A DNA stretch of 64,000 nt. Origin: Hungatella effluvii (GTDB lineage Bacteria > Bacillota > Clostridia > Lachnospirales > Lachnospiraceae). The notes below the pieces were generated by a model that searched no databases, was not told the DNA's origin, and saw nothing but the letters and a program-made list of their open reading frames with translations. The stretch covers positions 186,001 to 250,000 of the forward strand of contig NZ_QJKD01000002.1 of NCBI RefSeq assembly GCF_003201875.1, given 5' to 3'. A program made the position numbers and the translations under genes. Positions 1-8,192 of the stretch are shown piece by piece; position 1 is the first letter of the stretch, and every line of letters starts with the position of its first letter.

Positions 1-1
1 C

Positions 2-1297
2 CTTGTGGCGCTCATGGTCTGCCTGATCCCCACTACTATTGGCGGTCTGCTCTCCGCAATCGGCATCGCCGGGATGGACCGGGTGACGAGGTTTAATGTC
101 ATCGCCATGTCGGGAAAAGCGGTGGAAGCCTGCGGTGACGTGGACACCATGATTCTCGATAAAACGGGTACCATCACCTTTGGAAACCGTCTGGCTGCGG
201 ATTTTTATCCCGTGGAAGGCATAGACAAAATGGATTTAATCGACCTTTCCGTTCTCGCTTCCTTAGAAGATGCCACACCGGAGGGAAAATCCATCACGGA
301 TCTGGGTCATAAAATGGGCAGCCGCGTTGAAAAATCGATGGTGAAAAAAATGAATTTTATTGAATTTACAGCTCAGTCAAAAATGTCCGGGGTGGACTTA
401 TCTGACGGCACCAGGATCCGTAAAGGTGCGGGAGAAGCCGTAAAAGAGCTGGTTTTGGCCGAAGGCGGTAGAATCCCGAGGGACCTGGATAAAATTGTGG
501 AAGAGATCTCGAAACTGGGCGGAACACCGCTTACCGTCTGCGCCGATCATAAGGTTTACGGCGTCGTCTATTTAAAGGATACGGTCAAACCTGGTCTGGC
601 GGAACGTTTTGCCAGGTTAAGGGAGATCGGAATCAAGACGGTCATGTGTACGGGAGATAATCCCCTGACTGCGGCCACCATTGCGAAAGAAGCCGGCGTG
701 GACGGATTCATCGCAGAGTGCAGGCCGGAAGACAAGATAACCGAGATTAAGAAAGAACAGGCAGAAGGAAAGATCGTAGCCATGACGGGAGACGGCACCA
801 ACGATGCACCGGCCCTGGCGCAGGCGGACGTGGGGCTGGCAATGAACTCGGGCACACAGGCCGCCAAAGAGGCCGCCAACATGGTAGACTTAGATTCGGA
901 TCCGACGAAGATTCTGGAGGTGGTCGAGATTGGAAAACAGCTTCTGATCACAAGAGGTTCCTTAACGACCTTCTCTGTTGCAAATGACGTGGCAAAGTAT
1001 TTTGCAATCATACCCGCCATGTTCCAGCTGGTGATTCCGCAGATGAACATGCTGAACATTATGAAGCTGACGACCCCGTACAGCGCAATCTTGTCGGCGC
1101 TGATCTTTAACGCAGTCATCATCCCGAGCCTGATTCCGATTGCCATGCGCGGCGTGAAGTACAAACCGATGCGTTCGGAAAAAATGCTGCTGAAAAATAT
1201 GGGAATCTACGGTGTCGGCGGAGTGATCGTGCCGTTTATCGGCATCAAACTGATCGATATGATTGTGGCCCCGCTGCTGGCCGTGCTGGGCCTGTAG
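2..1297 (+). CDS. kdpB: Potassium-transporting ATPase ATP-binding subunit KdpB, C-terminal part (5' end outside window)
   Basis: This is the catalytic P-type ATPase subunit of the KdpFABC high-affinity potassium pump in the cytoplasmic membrane. The reading frame is open to the left edge, so the N-terminal transmembrane segments lie outside; about 431 of the usual 680-700 residues are present. Visible landmarks are the phosphorylation motif DKTGT with the KdpB-typical context [12 protein letters not shown], the nucleotide-domain region, the hinge motif [18 protein letters not shown], and the C-terminal membrane helices. The methionine or valine codons at the left edge are internal, not starts. 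It is followed after 36 bp by kdpC and then by a kdpD-like gene, so this is the distal half of a kdp operon. Family identity is secure; potassium transport is inferred from family and context. Confidence 0.97.
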   Translation, partial: LVALMVCLIPTTIGGLLSAIGIAGMDRVTRFNVIAMSGKAVEACGDVDTMILDKTGTITFGNRLAADFYPVEGIDKMDLIDLSVLASLEDATPEGKSITDLGHKMGSRVEKSMVKKMNFIEFTAQSKMSGVDLSDGTRIRKGAGEAVKELVLAEGGRIPRDLDKIVEEISKLGGTPLTVCADHKVYGVVYLKDTVKPGLAERFARLREIGIKTVMCTGDNPLTAATIAKEAGVDGFIAECRPEDKITEIKKEQAEGKIVAMTGDGTNDAPALAQADVGLAMNSGTQAAKEAANMVDLDSDPTKILEVVEIGKQLLITRGSLTTFSVANDVAKYFAIIPAMFQLVIPQMNMLNIMKLTTPYSAILSALIFNAVIIPSLIPIAMRGVKYKPMRSEKMLLKNMGIYGVGGVIVPFIGIKLIDMIVAPLLAVLGL

Positions 1298-1333
1298 ACC
1301 AACGGGCAGAGAAGCGTATGAAAGGAGATTTGG

Positions 1334-2017
1334 ATGAAATCATTTATGAATTATTTTAAAAATGCATTGATATGCACCATTGTCCTGGGTGTCCTGTGCA
1401 GCGTCGTGTATCCGGCGGCGCTGACACTGGCCGGGCAGGCATTTTTCCCGAAACAGGCAAACGGCAGCCTGATTGCGGTTCAGGCGGGTGGACAGGAGCA
1501 AATTGTAGGTTCGAAGTTTGTAGGACAGCAGTTCGAGGATTCCCGTTTTTTCCATGGGAGAGTGTCCTCTGTAAACTATAACTGCTACACGGATGAGGAG
1601 AAAGAGGACGGCAGTTACGGCGGTGTATCTTCCGGATCGTTTAATTACGCAAACTCCAATCCGGATTTAAAGGCACGTGTGGAAGAAGATATGGCGGCCT
1701 GGATGGAGGCGCACCCGGATGTGAAGCAGGAAGACATTCCTTCAGACCTCCTGACCGCTTCCGGTTCCGGACTGGACCCTCATATAACGGTTCAGGGCGC
1801 GCGGGTACAGGTTGGGGCAGTGTCGAAGGCCTCCGGCCTGACGGAAGAGGCGCTTAATGATATCATTGACCGAAACACGACGGGAAAGCTTTTGGGCATA
1901 TTCGGAGAAGAGACGGTCAACGTGCTGGGATGCAACCTGGACATTGCGGAGGCATTGGGCATGATCATCAGTACTGCACCGGAATTTACGCAGCGCAGTG
2001 CTGGAGAGCAGGGATAG
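1334..2017 (+). CDS. kdpC: Potassium-transporting ATPase subunit KdpC
   Basis: KdpC is the small single-span subunit that associates with KdpA and KdpB and helps the pump bind ATP. The 227-residue protein has one N-terminal transmembrane helix (about residues 8-30, ALICTIVLGVLCSVVYPAAL) followed by an extracytoplasmic domain with family-typical segments: GSKFVGQQF, SGSGLDPHI and a final NVLGCNLDIAEAL-like helix region. It is somewhat longer than the usual 190 residues because of an acidic insert near residues 85-135. An AAAGGAG ribosome site lies 7 bp before the ATG. The gene sits between kdpB and the kdpD-like gene and ends 4 bp before the latter's preferred start, as expected of one transcript. 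Confidence 0.96.
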   Translation: MKSFMNYFKNALICTIVLGVLCSVVYPAALTLAGQAFFPKQANGSLIAVQAGGQEQIVGSKFVGQQFEDSRFFHGRVSSVNYNCYTDEEKEDGSYGGVSSGSFNYANSNPDLKARVEEDMAAWMEAHPDVKQEDIPSDLLTASGSGLDPHITVQGARVQVGAVSKASGLTEEALNDIIDRNTTGKLLGIFGEETVNVLGCNLDIAEALGMIISTAPEFTQRSAGEQG

Positions 2018-2021
2018 GGTT

Positions 2022-3947
2022 ATGCAGGAAAATGACACGCGTCCTGATCCGGAAGTGCTGCTGGCCAGGCTTAAGCAGGAAGAGCAGGAAGAAGGCGGCC
2101 GCGGAAAACTCAGAATTTATCTGGGCTACGCGGCCGGTGTCGGAAAGACATATACCATGCTGCAGGCCGCCCATGAGGCTGCGGACAGCGGAGAAGACGT
2201 GGCAGCAGGTTACATAGAGCCTCATGTCCGCCGGGATACTCAAAAGATGGCCGAGAAACTTGAGACGATTCCGCCGCTGATGGTATCATACAGAGGAACA
2301 AAGCTGAGAGAATTTGATTTGGATGCCGCTTTAAAACGCCATCCCCGGATCTGCCTGGTGGATGAGCTGGCTCACACCAACGCTCCCGGCCTGAGACATA
2401 TGAAGCGCTACCAGGATATCGAGGAACTGCTGGACGCGGGAATCCATGTGTGGACGACCGTAAATATTCAGCATCTCGAAAGCTTAAACGACATTGTAGG
2501 AAGTATTACCGGAATTACCGTGCGGGAAAAGTTCCCGGACAGCGTGTTTGACCACGCCGATCAGGTTAAGGTAGTGGATATAGAGCCGGAGGAGCTGTTA
2601 ACCAGGCTCTCAGAAGGAAAGATTTACAAAAAAGAGCAGGCGGAGCGGGCCGTAAACCATTTCTTTACAAGGGAAAAGCTGGCGGCCTTAAGAGAGATCA
2701 CGCTCCGGCGTACGGCTGACCGGGTGAATCATCTGGCGGTAGAAGAGAAGAAAAATCGTCAAAAGACGGGAGACTATTATACAGGAGAGCACATACTCAC
2801 CTGTATTTCTCCTTCCCCGACCTGCGCGAAGGTGATCCGGTCAGCGTCAAGGCTGGCCTACGCATTTCACGCGGAATTTACGGCTCTCTACGTCGAAACG
2901 CCGCAGATGTCAGGGGCGTCTCTGAAAAATAAGAAGGCACTGGAGGACAACATACAGCTGGCGAAGGCTTTGGGTGCGAAGATTGCCACGGTATACGGGG
3001 AAGATGTCGCATACCAGATAGCCGCCTACGCCAGGGTGTCTAATGTGTCAAAAATCGTCCTGGGAAGAACGAATCACCGGATCATCCTGGGACAGACCAA
3101 GGGGACTCCGGCGGAACGGGTGGCGCAGTACGTCCCCAATCTGGAAATTTACATTATACCTGATGCGACAGCGGCTGGAAAACGGCGTGCGCTGACGATG
3201 AGTGACTTCGGGCAGAAAATGACCGCGTATAAACCTATTTACATTAATACGCTTAAGATTACGGCGTTTACCAGCCTGGCCACCTTTCTTGTGTTCCGGA
3301 TATTCGGGATATGGATGGCGCGGGAACATGTGATCATGCTCCTGATTATGGCATTTATTATTGCAACGCTGCTCACAACTGTCAAGCGCCAGTCCCAGGA
3401 ACTGATAAAAAAGTCCCATCGTCTGGAGATTCTTCTGGAAAATTCTTCCCGCCTCAGAAGGTGCGTCACGATCAGGGATGTAGAGAATGAGGTGGCGGAG
3501 CGAATCGTTCAGCTGATGGATTTATCGGTCATCTTTTATTTACGGGGAGAAGGGGATCATACGCTTCCCTTCAATGGACCTGATTTTTATCCGAAAAAGG
3601 GGGTGGCGGCATCGGAACTGGAGTTTTTTAAGGAGCAGCAGGAGACGGCCACGGCCGGATGGGTGATGAGCAATGGAAAACGGGCCGGATGCAGTACGAG
3701 CGCCCTGCCCAGCGCGAAAGCAATCTATCTTCCCGTGAGACTGGATGAGACCGTCTACGCAGTGGTGGGAATCTATCTGGAAGAGGGAAGGGGAATTGCT
3801 GAATTTGAGTATGGAATCATCAGTGCGATGCTGAATGAGGCGGCGCTGGCATTCTCGAAACGGTACGGTGATTTCTGGGGATATAATCCCGGTATGCAGG
3901 TGGAGCGGAAGAACGGGCAGGCGTCAGCCCCTCTCCGCAGGATGTGA
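2022..3947 (+). CDS. kdpD: KdpD-like potassium sensor lacking the histidine-kinase domain, with a cyclic-di-AMP-type USP motif
   Basis: The 641-residue protein has the KdpD N-terminal domain with a Walker-A-like GVGKTYT (about residues 40-46) and a Walker-B-like LVDELAHTNAPG near residue 112. A universal-stress-protein domain follows (about 255-380), then two predicted membrane helices (about 410-450) and a GAF-like C-terminal region (about 460-630). The USP domain contains S-x-S starting at residue 263, exactly 20 residues, then FTALY at 286. This matches the SxS-x20-FTAxY cyclic-di-AMP-binding motif described for Staphylococcus aureus KdpD. No H-box, N-box or G-box of a kinase is present; classical KdpD is about 900 residues with four helices. 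A terminator follows the stop directly, and no kdpE is visible. The ATG at 2022 is preferred over an upstream GTG at 1998 that overlaps kdpC. Confidence 0.9.
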   Translation: MQENDTRPDPEVLLARLKQEEQEEGGRGKLRIYLGYAAGVGKTYTMLQAAHEAADSGEDVAAGYIEPHVRRDTQKMAEKLETIPPLMVSYRGTKLREFDLDAALKRHPRICLVDELAHTNAPGLRHMKRYQDIEELLDAGIHVWTTVNIQHLESLNDIVGSITGITVREKFPDSVFDHADQVKVVDIEPEELLTRLSEGKIYKKEQAERAVNHFFTREKLAALREITLRRTADRVNHLAVEEKKNRQKTGDYYTGEHILTCISPSPTCAKVIRSASRLAYAFHAEFTALYVETPQMSGASLKNKKALEDNIQLAKALGAKIATVYGEDVAYQIAAYARVSNVSKIVLGRTNHRIILGQTKGTPAERVAQYVPNLEIYIIPDATAAGKRRALTMSDFGQKMTAYKPIYINTLKITAFTSLATFLVFRIFGIWMAREHVIMLLIMAFIIATLLTTVKRQSQELIKKSHRLEILLENSSRLRRCVTIRDVENEVAERIVQLMDLSVIFYLRGEGDHTLPFNGPDFYPKKGVAASELEFFKEQQETATAGWVMSNGKRAGCSTSALPSAKAIYLPVRLDETVYAVVGIYLEEGRGIAEFEYGIISAMLNEAALAFSKRYGDFWGYNPGMQVERKNGQASAPLRRM

Positions 3948-3977
3948 AAAACTCCCGTTTAAAAGCGGGAGTTTTCC
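3948..3977 (+). terminator. Intrinsic terminator of the kdp operon
   Basis: An inverted repeat AAAACTCCCG / CGGGAGTTTT begins right after the kdpD stop codon and ends in a T-rich tract. It closes the kdp operon and argues that the short kdpD is the natural end of the transcription unit, not a gene interrupted by a frameshift. Confidence 0.85.
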
Positions 3978-4400
3978 TCTTATCTATATCAAGGCCTTCA
4001 TGGAAGTCGGAAGTAAATCACGTTCTCTGTTTATTTGGAGGAACAAAAAAACAGCGCTTCATGATCTTACTCTCTCTTACCGCTCCTGCAGCAGCAGGAT
4101 AACAGCATACATGGAAAGCTAAAGCAGCAGTCACCCTGCGGAAAGCAGAGCCCGCGCCGGCAAGGAGGATCAAACCGGTAATGCTGTTGTGGCGGCTGTT
4201 GCGGAATCACTCACGATAAATCTTCTATATGATTGGGAAGAAGAGCCGCAGGGATTTGTCCTGCTGATATATAGTATGACAGGCTGTACCGTTTGGTTAC
4301 GATCGTTCCAAAGAAGCCTGTCCTTTCGTCTGCCGCGTGCCATGAGCCCCCTCATTTTCCCCCTGTTTTGGAGTGCGTACGCCGATTACCAGGAAAAATA
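3978..4400. other. Intergenic stretch with no convincing gene
   Basis: About 420 bp separate the kdp terminator from the promoter of the CarD-like gene. Several frames stay open for 60-95 codons, but none has both a good ribosome site and a protein-like sequence. An AAGGAGG at about 4161 leads only into a reading frame of about 12 codons. No repeat, RNA gene or mobile-element remnant was recognised. Confidence 0.5.
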
Positions 4401-4430
4401 CTGACAAATGCCTGCATGATGTGCTATAAT
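4401..4430 (+). promoter_or_regulatory. Sigma-A type promoter of the CarD-like gene
   Basis: A -35 box CTGACA (4401-4406) and a perfect -10 box TATAAT (4425-4430) are separated by 18 bp. Transcription should start near 4437, only about 11 bp before a terminator-like hairpin and about 125 bp before the CarD-like start codon. Confidence 0.75.
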
Positions 4431-4447
4431 AGAAGTAAATCAAAATT

Positions 4448-4488
4448 GATGCCTTCGGATGCAATCACTTCTGAAGCATCTTTTTTTT
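4448..4488 (+). terminator. Terminator-like hairpin in the leader of the CarD-like gene
   Basis: GATGCCTTC pairs with GAAGCATC (one bulged C) and is followed by eight T residues. It lies between the strong promoter at 4401-4430 and the CarD-like start. Most transcripts would end at about 50 nt, so it may be an attenuator or the end of a very short RNA. Confidence 0.65.
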
Positions 4489-4561
4489 ATTCTCAGACGC
4501 GGTTTTGTCTCTGAATGATCGATTTGGCGGTATCTGTTGGTTGGTTTCAAAGGAGGTAAAA

Positions 4562-5068
4562 ATGTATCAGGTAAATGACCATGTTGTCTATGGAAACTAT
4601 GGGATCTGTGTGGTGAAGGCGATTGGAAAGCTGGAGATGGATTCGGCTGCGAAAGACCGGCTTTACTATACACTGGAACCGTTGTATTCGGAGAAAAATA
4701 CAATCTATACCCCGGTGGATAAAAAGGACGCTACCATGCGCTGCGCGATTACGGAACAGGAGGCATGGAATCTGATTGACGGAATTCAGGGACAGGAGAT
4801 GATACAGGTCGCCGATGAGAAGAGAGCGGAACACGAGTACAGAGAAATTATGAAGACAAATGAGTGCACGGGATGGAGCCGGATTATCAAGACCATCTAT
4901 TTGAAAAACCGGAAACGTCTGGAAGGCGGAAAACGGTACACGGCGAAGGACGACGTCTATTTACGTCTGGCCGAAGACTTTTTGTACCGGGAACTGGCTG
5001 CGGCTCTTAACGTAAATAGGGAAGATGTGGAATCGATCATATCGGACAGGGTAAAGCAGCTGAACTGA
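4562..5068 (+). CDS. CarD/CdnL-family transcriptional regulator
   Basis: This 168-residue protein begins MYQVNDHVVYGNYGICVV, the typical opening of the CarD/CdnL RNA-polymerase-interaction domain (related to the TRCF RID), which binds the RNA polymerase beta subunit. The N-terminal beta-rich domain covers about residues 1-65 and a helical domain rich in charged residues covers about 80-165. This is the normal CarD-like architecture and length. The ATG at 4562 follows AAAGGAGG at optimal distance; the frame is open upstream to a weak start at 4505, but that extension lacks a ribosome site. In other bacteria such proteins modulate open-complex formation at many promoters. The gene is monocistronic and its leader holds a terminator, so attenuation is possible. 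Confidence 0.88.
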   Translation: MYQVNDHVVYGNYGICVVKAIGKLEMDSAAKDRLYYTLEPLYSEKNTIYTPVDKKDATMRCAITEQEAWNLIDGIQGQEMIQVADEKRAEHEYREIMKTNECTGWSRIIKTIYLKNRKRLEGGKRYTAKDDVYLRLAEDFLYRELAAALNVNREDVESIISDRVKQLN

Positions 5069-5166
5069 TGTGATAAGACTGCCCCGCAGAAAAACATTTT
5101 TCTGTCAACTTTTTTGATGGCAAAAAAGCAAAATGCATGGTAAAATAAGAATAATTGTGTGCAGTT

Positions 5167-5325
5167 AAATCCCCCGCAGCGAACTACGGGGGATTTGCCC
5201 CGTGAACGGCAGTGCCCGATAAAGAGGGGGGAGGCTGCCATCAGACGGAACGACAGGCTCGTTACCCGTGGGAGTCAAAAACCCTGCTGCAAACAACGGG
5301 AATCAACAAAAGTCGAAACAGAGGG
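5167..5325 (+). promoter_or_regulatory. Structured leader upstream of the adenine methyltransferase pair
   Basis: The 266-bp gap before the methyltransferase genes holds a perfect 10-bp stem (AAATCCCCCG 5167-5176 with CGGGGGATTT 5187-5196). Further pairings follow: GGCAG near 5209 with CTGCC near 5235, and nested ACGG/AACG with CGTT/CCGT near 5242-5275. The first hairpin is not followed by a T-run, so it is not a simple terminator. I do not recognise it as a known riboswitch class; it could be a structured 5' UTR or only GC-rich chance pairing. Confidence 0.35.
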
Positions 5326-5334
5326 ACAAGAACA

Positions 5335-6384
5335 ATGAGGTTTATCGGAAGCAAGACATTGCTGCTGGATCATATCAGAGCGGTTGCAGAGGAGAAGGCG
5401 CCGGACGCCCGGAGCTTCTGCGATATTTTTTCGGGAACAGCGGCTGTGGCGAGACATTTTAAGCAGTGGTATGAGGTGTATTCCAACGATCTGCTGTATT
5501 TTTCATACGTACTGCAGCGCGCTACCATAGAGAATGACAGTGTGCCGGAGTTTGGACGGCTGAAGGAAGAGCTGGGAATTAAGGACCCGGTGGAATTCTT
5601 TAACGGAAAAGAGACCCGGGACATGGAGGACCTGGTGCAGGAGAGACGTTTCTTTCAGAATACGTACGCCCCTACAGGCGGTCGTATGTATTTAAACGAT
5701 GACAACGCCCTGCGCATTGACTATGCCAGATGTACCGTGGAGGACTGGAAGACCGCGGGACTGCTGGATGAGAATGAATACTACTATCTTGTAGCCTGTA
5801 TCGTGGAGGGGATCCCGTTTGTATCCAATACTTCCGGTACGTATGGTGCGTATCACAAGAGCTGGGAACGGCGCAGCTATAAGAAATATGAGTTGTTCCG
5901 GCTGGATGTGACGACGAATCACAGGGAGAACCGCTGTTACAACGAGGACGGTGCCGAGCTGTTAAAACGGCTGCAGGGCGACATCCTCTATGTTGACCCG
6001 CCCTACAATGAGCGCCAGTATCTTCCGAATTACCATGTTCTGGAGACGGCGGCCAGGTACGACTACCCGGAGGTGACCGGCGTCACGGGACAGAGGCCCT
6101 ATGAGAATCAGAAGTCGGAATTCTGCATGAAGAAGAATGTGACCGACGCCTTCGAACGGCTCATCAGCAACGCCCGTTTTCAGCACATCATCTTAAGCTA
6201 CAGTACGGATGGTCTGATGACGACGGAGGACATCGAGAGAATCATGAAGACGTATGGAAAACCGGAGACATTTCACATTTATGAGATTCCATACAGGAGA
6301 TATAAGAGCAGAAAGGTGAAAGAGACCGAACGCCTAAAGGAACTGCTCGTTTACGTAGAAAAGCAGGTGGAACCATGTATATAA
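5335..6384 (+). CDS. D12-class (Dam/FokI-type) DNA adenine N6-methyltransferase, first of a pair
   Basis: This 349-residue protein is a class D12 adenine-N6 DNA methyltransferase, using S-adenosylmethionine to methylate adenine in a specific site. It starts MRFIGSKTLLLDHI, with the AdoMet-binding motif CDIFSGTAAVA near residues 28-38 and the catalytic DPPY at residues 221-224 (VDPPYNERQYLPNYH). The N-terminal RFIGSK and the DPPYNxRQY context resemble one half of M.FokI-type enzymes. The ATG at 5335 is preferred although only a weak GAGGGA precedes it; the upstream open frame is not protein-like. Its last 10 bp overlap the second methyltransferase gene in another frame, so the two are translationally coupled. 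No restriction endonuclease gene lies nearby. Confidence 0.9.
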   Translation: MRFIGSKTLLLDHIRAVAEEKAPDARSFCDIFSGTAAVARHFKQWYEVYSNDLLYFSYVLQRATIENDSVPEFGRLKEELGIKDPVEFFNGKETRDMEDLVQERRFFQNTYAPTGGRMYLNDDNALRIDYARCTVEDWKTAGLLDENEYYYLVACIVEGIPFVSNTSGTYGAYHKSWERRSYKKYELFRLDVTTNHRENRCYNEDGAELLKRLQGDILYVDPPYNERQYLPNYHVLETAARYDYPEVTGVTGQRPYENQKSEFCMKKNVTDAFERLISNARFQHIILSYSTDGLMTTEDIERIMKTYGKPETFHIYEIPYRRYKSRKVKETERLKELLVYVEKQVEPCI

Positions 6385-7244
6385 AAAGCCCGCTGAACTA
6401 TACCGGGGGCAAATATAAGATCTTAAAGCCGGTTCTGGGCGCGTTTCCGCGGCAGATCGGCAGCTTTGTGGATCTGTTTGCCGGGGGCTTTAATGTGGGG
6501 ATCAACGCATCAGCGGACCGCATCTTCTGCAACGATCAGATCACGTATTTGATCGGGATGTTTGGCATGTTCCGGGAGACGGAGACGGAGGTGCTTCTTA
6601 CGCGCATCCGGGGGCTGATTGCCGCGTACCAGCTGACCCAGCAGAATAAGGAAGGCTACCTTGAACTGAGACGCCACTATAATGAGAGCAAAGATTTGAC
6701 GGAGTTATTCGTTCTGACCTGCTATGCGTTTAACCATCAGATCCGTTTTAATAACAGCCACGAATTTAACTCGCCCTTTGGAACTAACAGGAGCTCCTTC
6801 AACGGGAATATCGAGAAGAATTTAACCGCCTTCTGCCGGGCCCTTAAGGAGAAGGATATCGTATTTTCCACCACGGATTTCCGGGAGATGGATTTGGGAT
6901 TCCTGGGAGAAAATGACCTGATTTACTGTGATCCGCCATATCTCATATCCACCGGCTCCTACAACGATGGGAACCGCGGATTCCGGGACTGGCACGAGGA
7001 GGAGGAGGCGGCGCTCTTAGGGCTGCTGGACCGGATGAACGGTCAGGGAACGAGATTTGCGCTCTCCAATGTCCTGTATCACAAGGGACTCTCCAACGAT
7101 CTTCTCATCGAATGGAGCAAAAATTACCATATCACCTACATCGATAAGAGCTACGCCAACTGCAACTATCATTTTAAGGACAGGGACGCGGTGACGGTGG
7201 AGGTTCTGATTACCAATTACGTGCCGGAGGGCGCGGAGGAATAG
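6375..7244 (+). CDS. D12-class DNA adenine N6-methyltransferase, second of a pair
   Basis: This 289-residue protein opens with MYIKSPLNYTGGKYKIL, the hallmark N-terminus of Dam-like D12 adenine methyltransferases. It carries the AdoMet motif DLFAGGFNVG near residues 33-42 and catalytic DPPY at residues 186-189 (IYCDPPYLISTG). Its start lies inside the end of the preceding methyltransferase gene (10-bp overlap), and an intrinsic terminator follows its stop. Two different D12 enzymes in one operon are known from asymmetric type IIS systems, where each methylates one strand; here the cognate nuclease is absent. Methyltransferase activity is well supported; the recognition sequence cannot be read from the DNA. 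Confidence 0.92.
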   Translation: MYIKSPLNYTGGKYKILKPVLGAFPRQIGSFVDLFAGGFNVGINASADRIFCNDQITYLIGMFGMFRETETEVLLTRIRGLIAAYQLTQQNKEGYLELRRHYNESKDLTELFVLTCYAFNHQIRFNNSHEFNSPFGTNRSSFNGNIEKNLTAFCRALKEKDIVFSTTDFREMDLGFLGENDLIYCDPPYLISTGSYNDGNRGFRDWHEEEEAALLGLLDRMNGQGTRFALSNVLYHKGLSNDLLIEWSKNYHITYIDKSYANCNYHFKDRDAVTVEVLITNYVPEGAEE

Positions 7245-7272
7245 AAAGCGTCATGCTATGTGACGCTTTTTT
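7245..7272 (+). terminator. Terminator of the methyltransferase operon
   Basis: AAAGCGTCA pairs with TGACGCTTT around a 7-nt loop and runs into a T-tract. It follows the stop codon directly and ends just before the -35 box of the next promoter. Confidence 0.88.
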
Positions 7273-7275
7273 CTA

Positions 7276-7304
7276 TTGACTTTTTGTAGGCCGTCTTCTA
7301 TAAT
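7276..7304 (+). promoter_or_regulatory. Sigma-A promoter of the glycyl radical enzyme operon
   Basis: TTGACT (7276-7281) and TATAAT (7299-7304) are 17 bp apart. Transcription should begin near 7311, inside the LacI-type operator array that follows. Confidence 0.85.
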
Positions 7305-7306
7305 TA

Positions 7307-7333
7307 CATTAACGATAACATTAACGTTAATGT
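7307..7333. promoter_or_regulatory. Tandem LacI-family operators
   Basis: Two overlapping copies of one motif lie directly after the -10 box: an imperfect CATTAACGATAACA (7307-7320) and a perfect palindrome ACATTAACGTTAATGT (7318-7333). The central CG with A/T-rich arms is typical of LacI-family operators. The same CATTAACGTTAATG occurs at 31784-31797 in front of an epimerase/LacI/mannosidase operon, there too starting 2 bp after the -10 box. Position over the start site predicts repression. Confidence 0.75.
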
Positions 7334-7346
7334 AAAAGGAGAAGAA

Positions 7347-8192
7347 ATGAGAGAAGGAGTGGTTTTCGATGTGGAGGAATTTACCGTTTTCGATGGTCCG
7401 GGCCTTCGGCAGACCGTATTTTTAAAGGGCTGTCCCTTGAGATGCAGCTGGTGCCACAATCCGGAGGGGTTAAGCGGGGGTCCCCAGCTGATGGTCAGTA
7501 CCGCCTCCTGCACTGGCTGCGGGAAGTGCAGGGAGGTGTGCCGGCATGAGACTTGCATCAGCTGCGGAGAATGTATTCCTGTATGTCCGCTGCATTTAAG
7601 ACGGATTGCAGGCGAAAGGATGACCTCGGGGGAATTAATCCGGCGGATCCGAAAGAGCAGTGATTACTACGCCCGGTATGGCGGCGGAGTGACATTTTCG
7701 GGGGGCGAACCGCTTATGCAGGCGGACTTTTTGACGGAAGTCTTATGTGGTATTCCAGATGTTCACCGGGCTATAGAGACCTCTGGTTACTGTGAGGAGG
7801 ATGTCTTTCGGCGTGTGACCACCCATCTGGATTATGTGATGCTGGACATCAAGCTGTTTGACGCCGCCCTTCACAAAATGTATACAGGAGTAAACAATGA
7901 AAGGATCTTAAGAAATGCCCGGATACTCTGTGAGGGGGAGATTCCGTTTGTTATCCGCATCCCGCTGATTCCGGGCGTGAATGACAACGAGGAGAATTTT
8001 AGGAGTACTGCAAAGTGGATCGCAGGGGCCAGGGCACTGATCAAGGTAGAACTTCTGCCCTACCATAAGACGGCGGGGGCCAAGTACGCCATGGTTGAGA
8101 AGGAGTACAGGCCGGCCTTTGACCCGGAACAGGCCGTGTGGGTGTCACAGAAAATATTTGAAGAATATGGAATAAGGAGCGAGGTATTATGA
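7347..8192 (+). CDS. Glycyl-radical enzyme activating protein (radical SAM)
   Basis: This 281-residue radical SAM enzyme abstracts a hydrogen from the conserved glycine of its partner, using a 4Fe-4S cluster and S-adenosylmethionine. The cluster-binding C-x3-C-x2-C is at residues 29, 33 and 36 (GCPLRCSWCHNPEG). A ferredoxin-like insert with eight cysteines follows at about 51-80, as in activases of dehydratase-type glycyl radical enzymes and unlike the shorter pyruvate formate-lyase activase. The motif TFSGGEPLMQ occurs near residue 117. AAAGGAGAAG precedes the ATG. Its last 4 bp overlap the start of the glycyl radical enzyme, so this is its cognate activase. Tandem operators lie directly upstream. 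Confidence 0.93.
   Translation: MREGVVFDVEEFTVFDGPGLRQTVFLKGCPLRCSWCHNPEGLSGGPQLMVSTASCTGCGKCREVCRHETCISCGECIPVCPLHLRRIAGERMTSGELIRRIRKSSDYYARYGGGVTFSGGEPLMQADFLTEVLCGIPDVHRAIETSGYCEEDVFRRVTTHLDYVMLDIKLFDAALHKMYTGVNNERILRNARILCEGEIPFVIRIPLIPGVNDNEENFRSTAKWIAGARALIKVELLPYHKTAGAKYAMVEKEYRPAFDPEQAVWVSQKIFEEYGIRSEVL

Noticed and set aside
568..1164. 198-codon antisense open frame in kdpB
   Set aside because: It is opposite to the DGTNDAPAL region of KdpB and has no independent support.
2022..3977. Frameshift as the reason for the short KdpD
   Set aside because: A terminator starts right after the stop codon and no kinase-domain sequence is found downstream in any frame, so the short form is the natural gene end.
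3835..4404. Short open frames (60-95 codons) between kdpD and the CarD-like gene
   Set aside because: They overlap the kdp terminator or lack ribosome sites, and their sequences are not protein-like.
5167..5196. Perfect 10-bp hairpin as a terminator of the CarD-like gene
   Set aside because: It is about 100 bp after the stop and is followed by TTTGCCCC instead of a T-tract; kept only as part of a structured leader.
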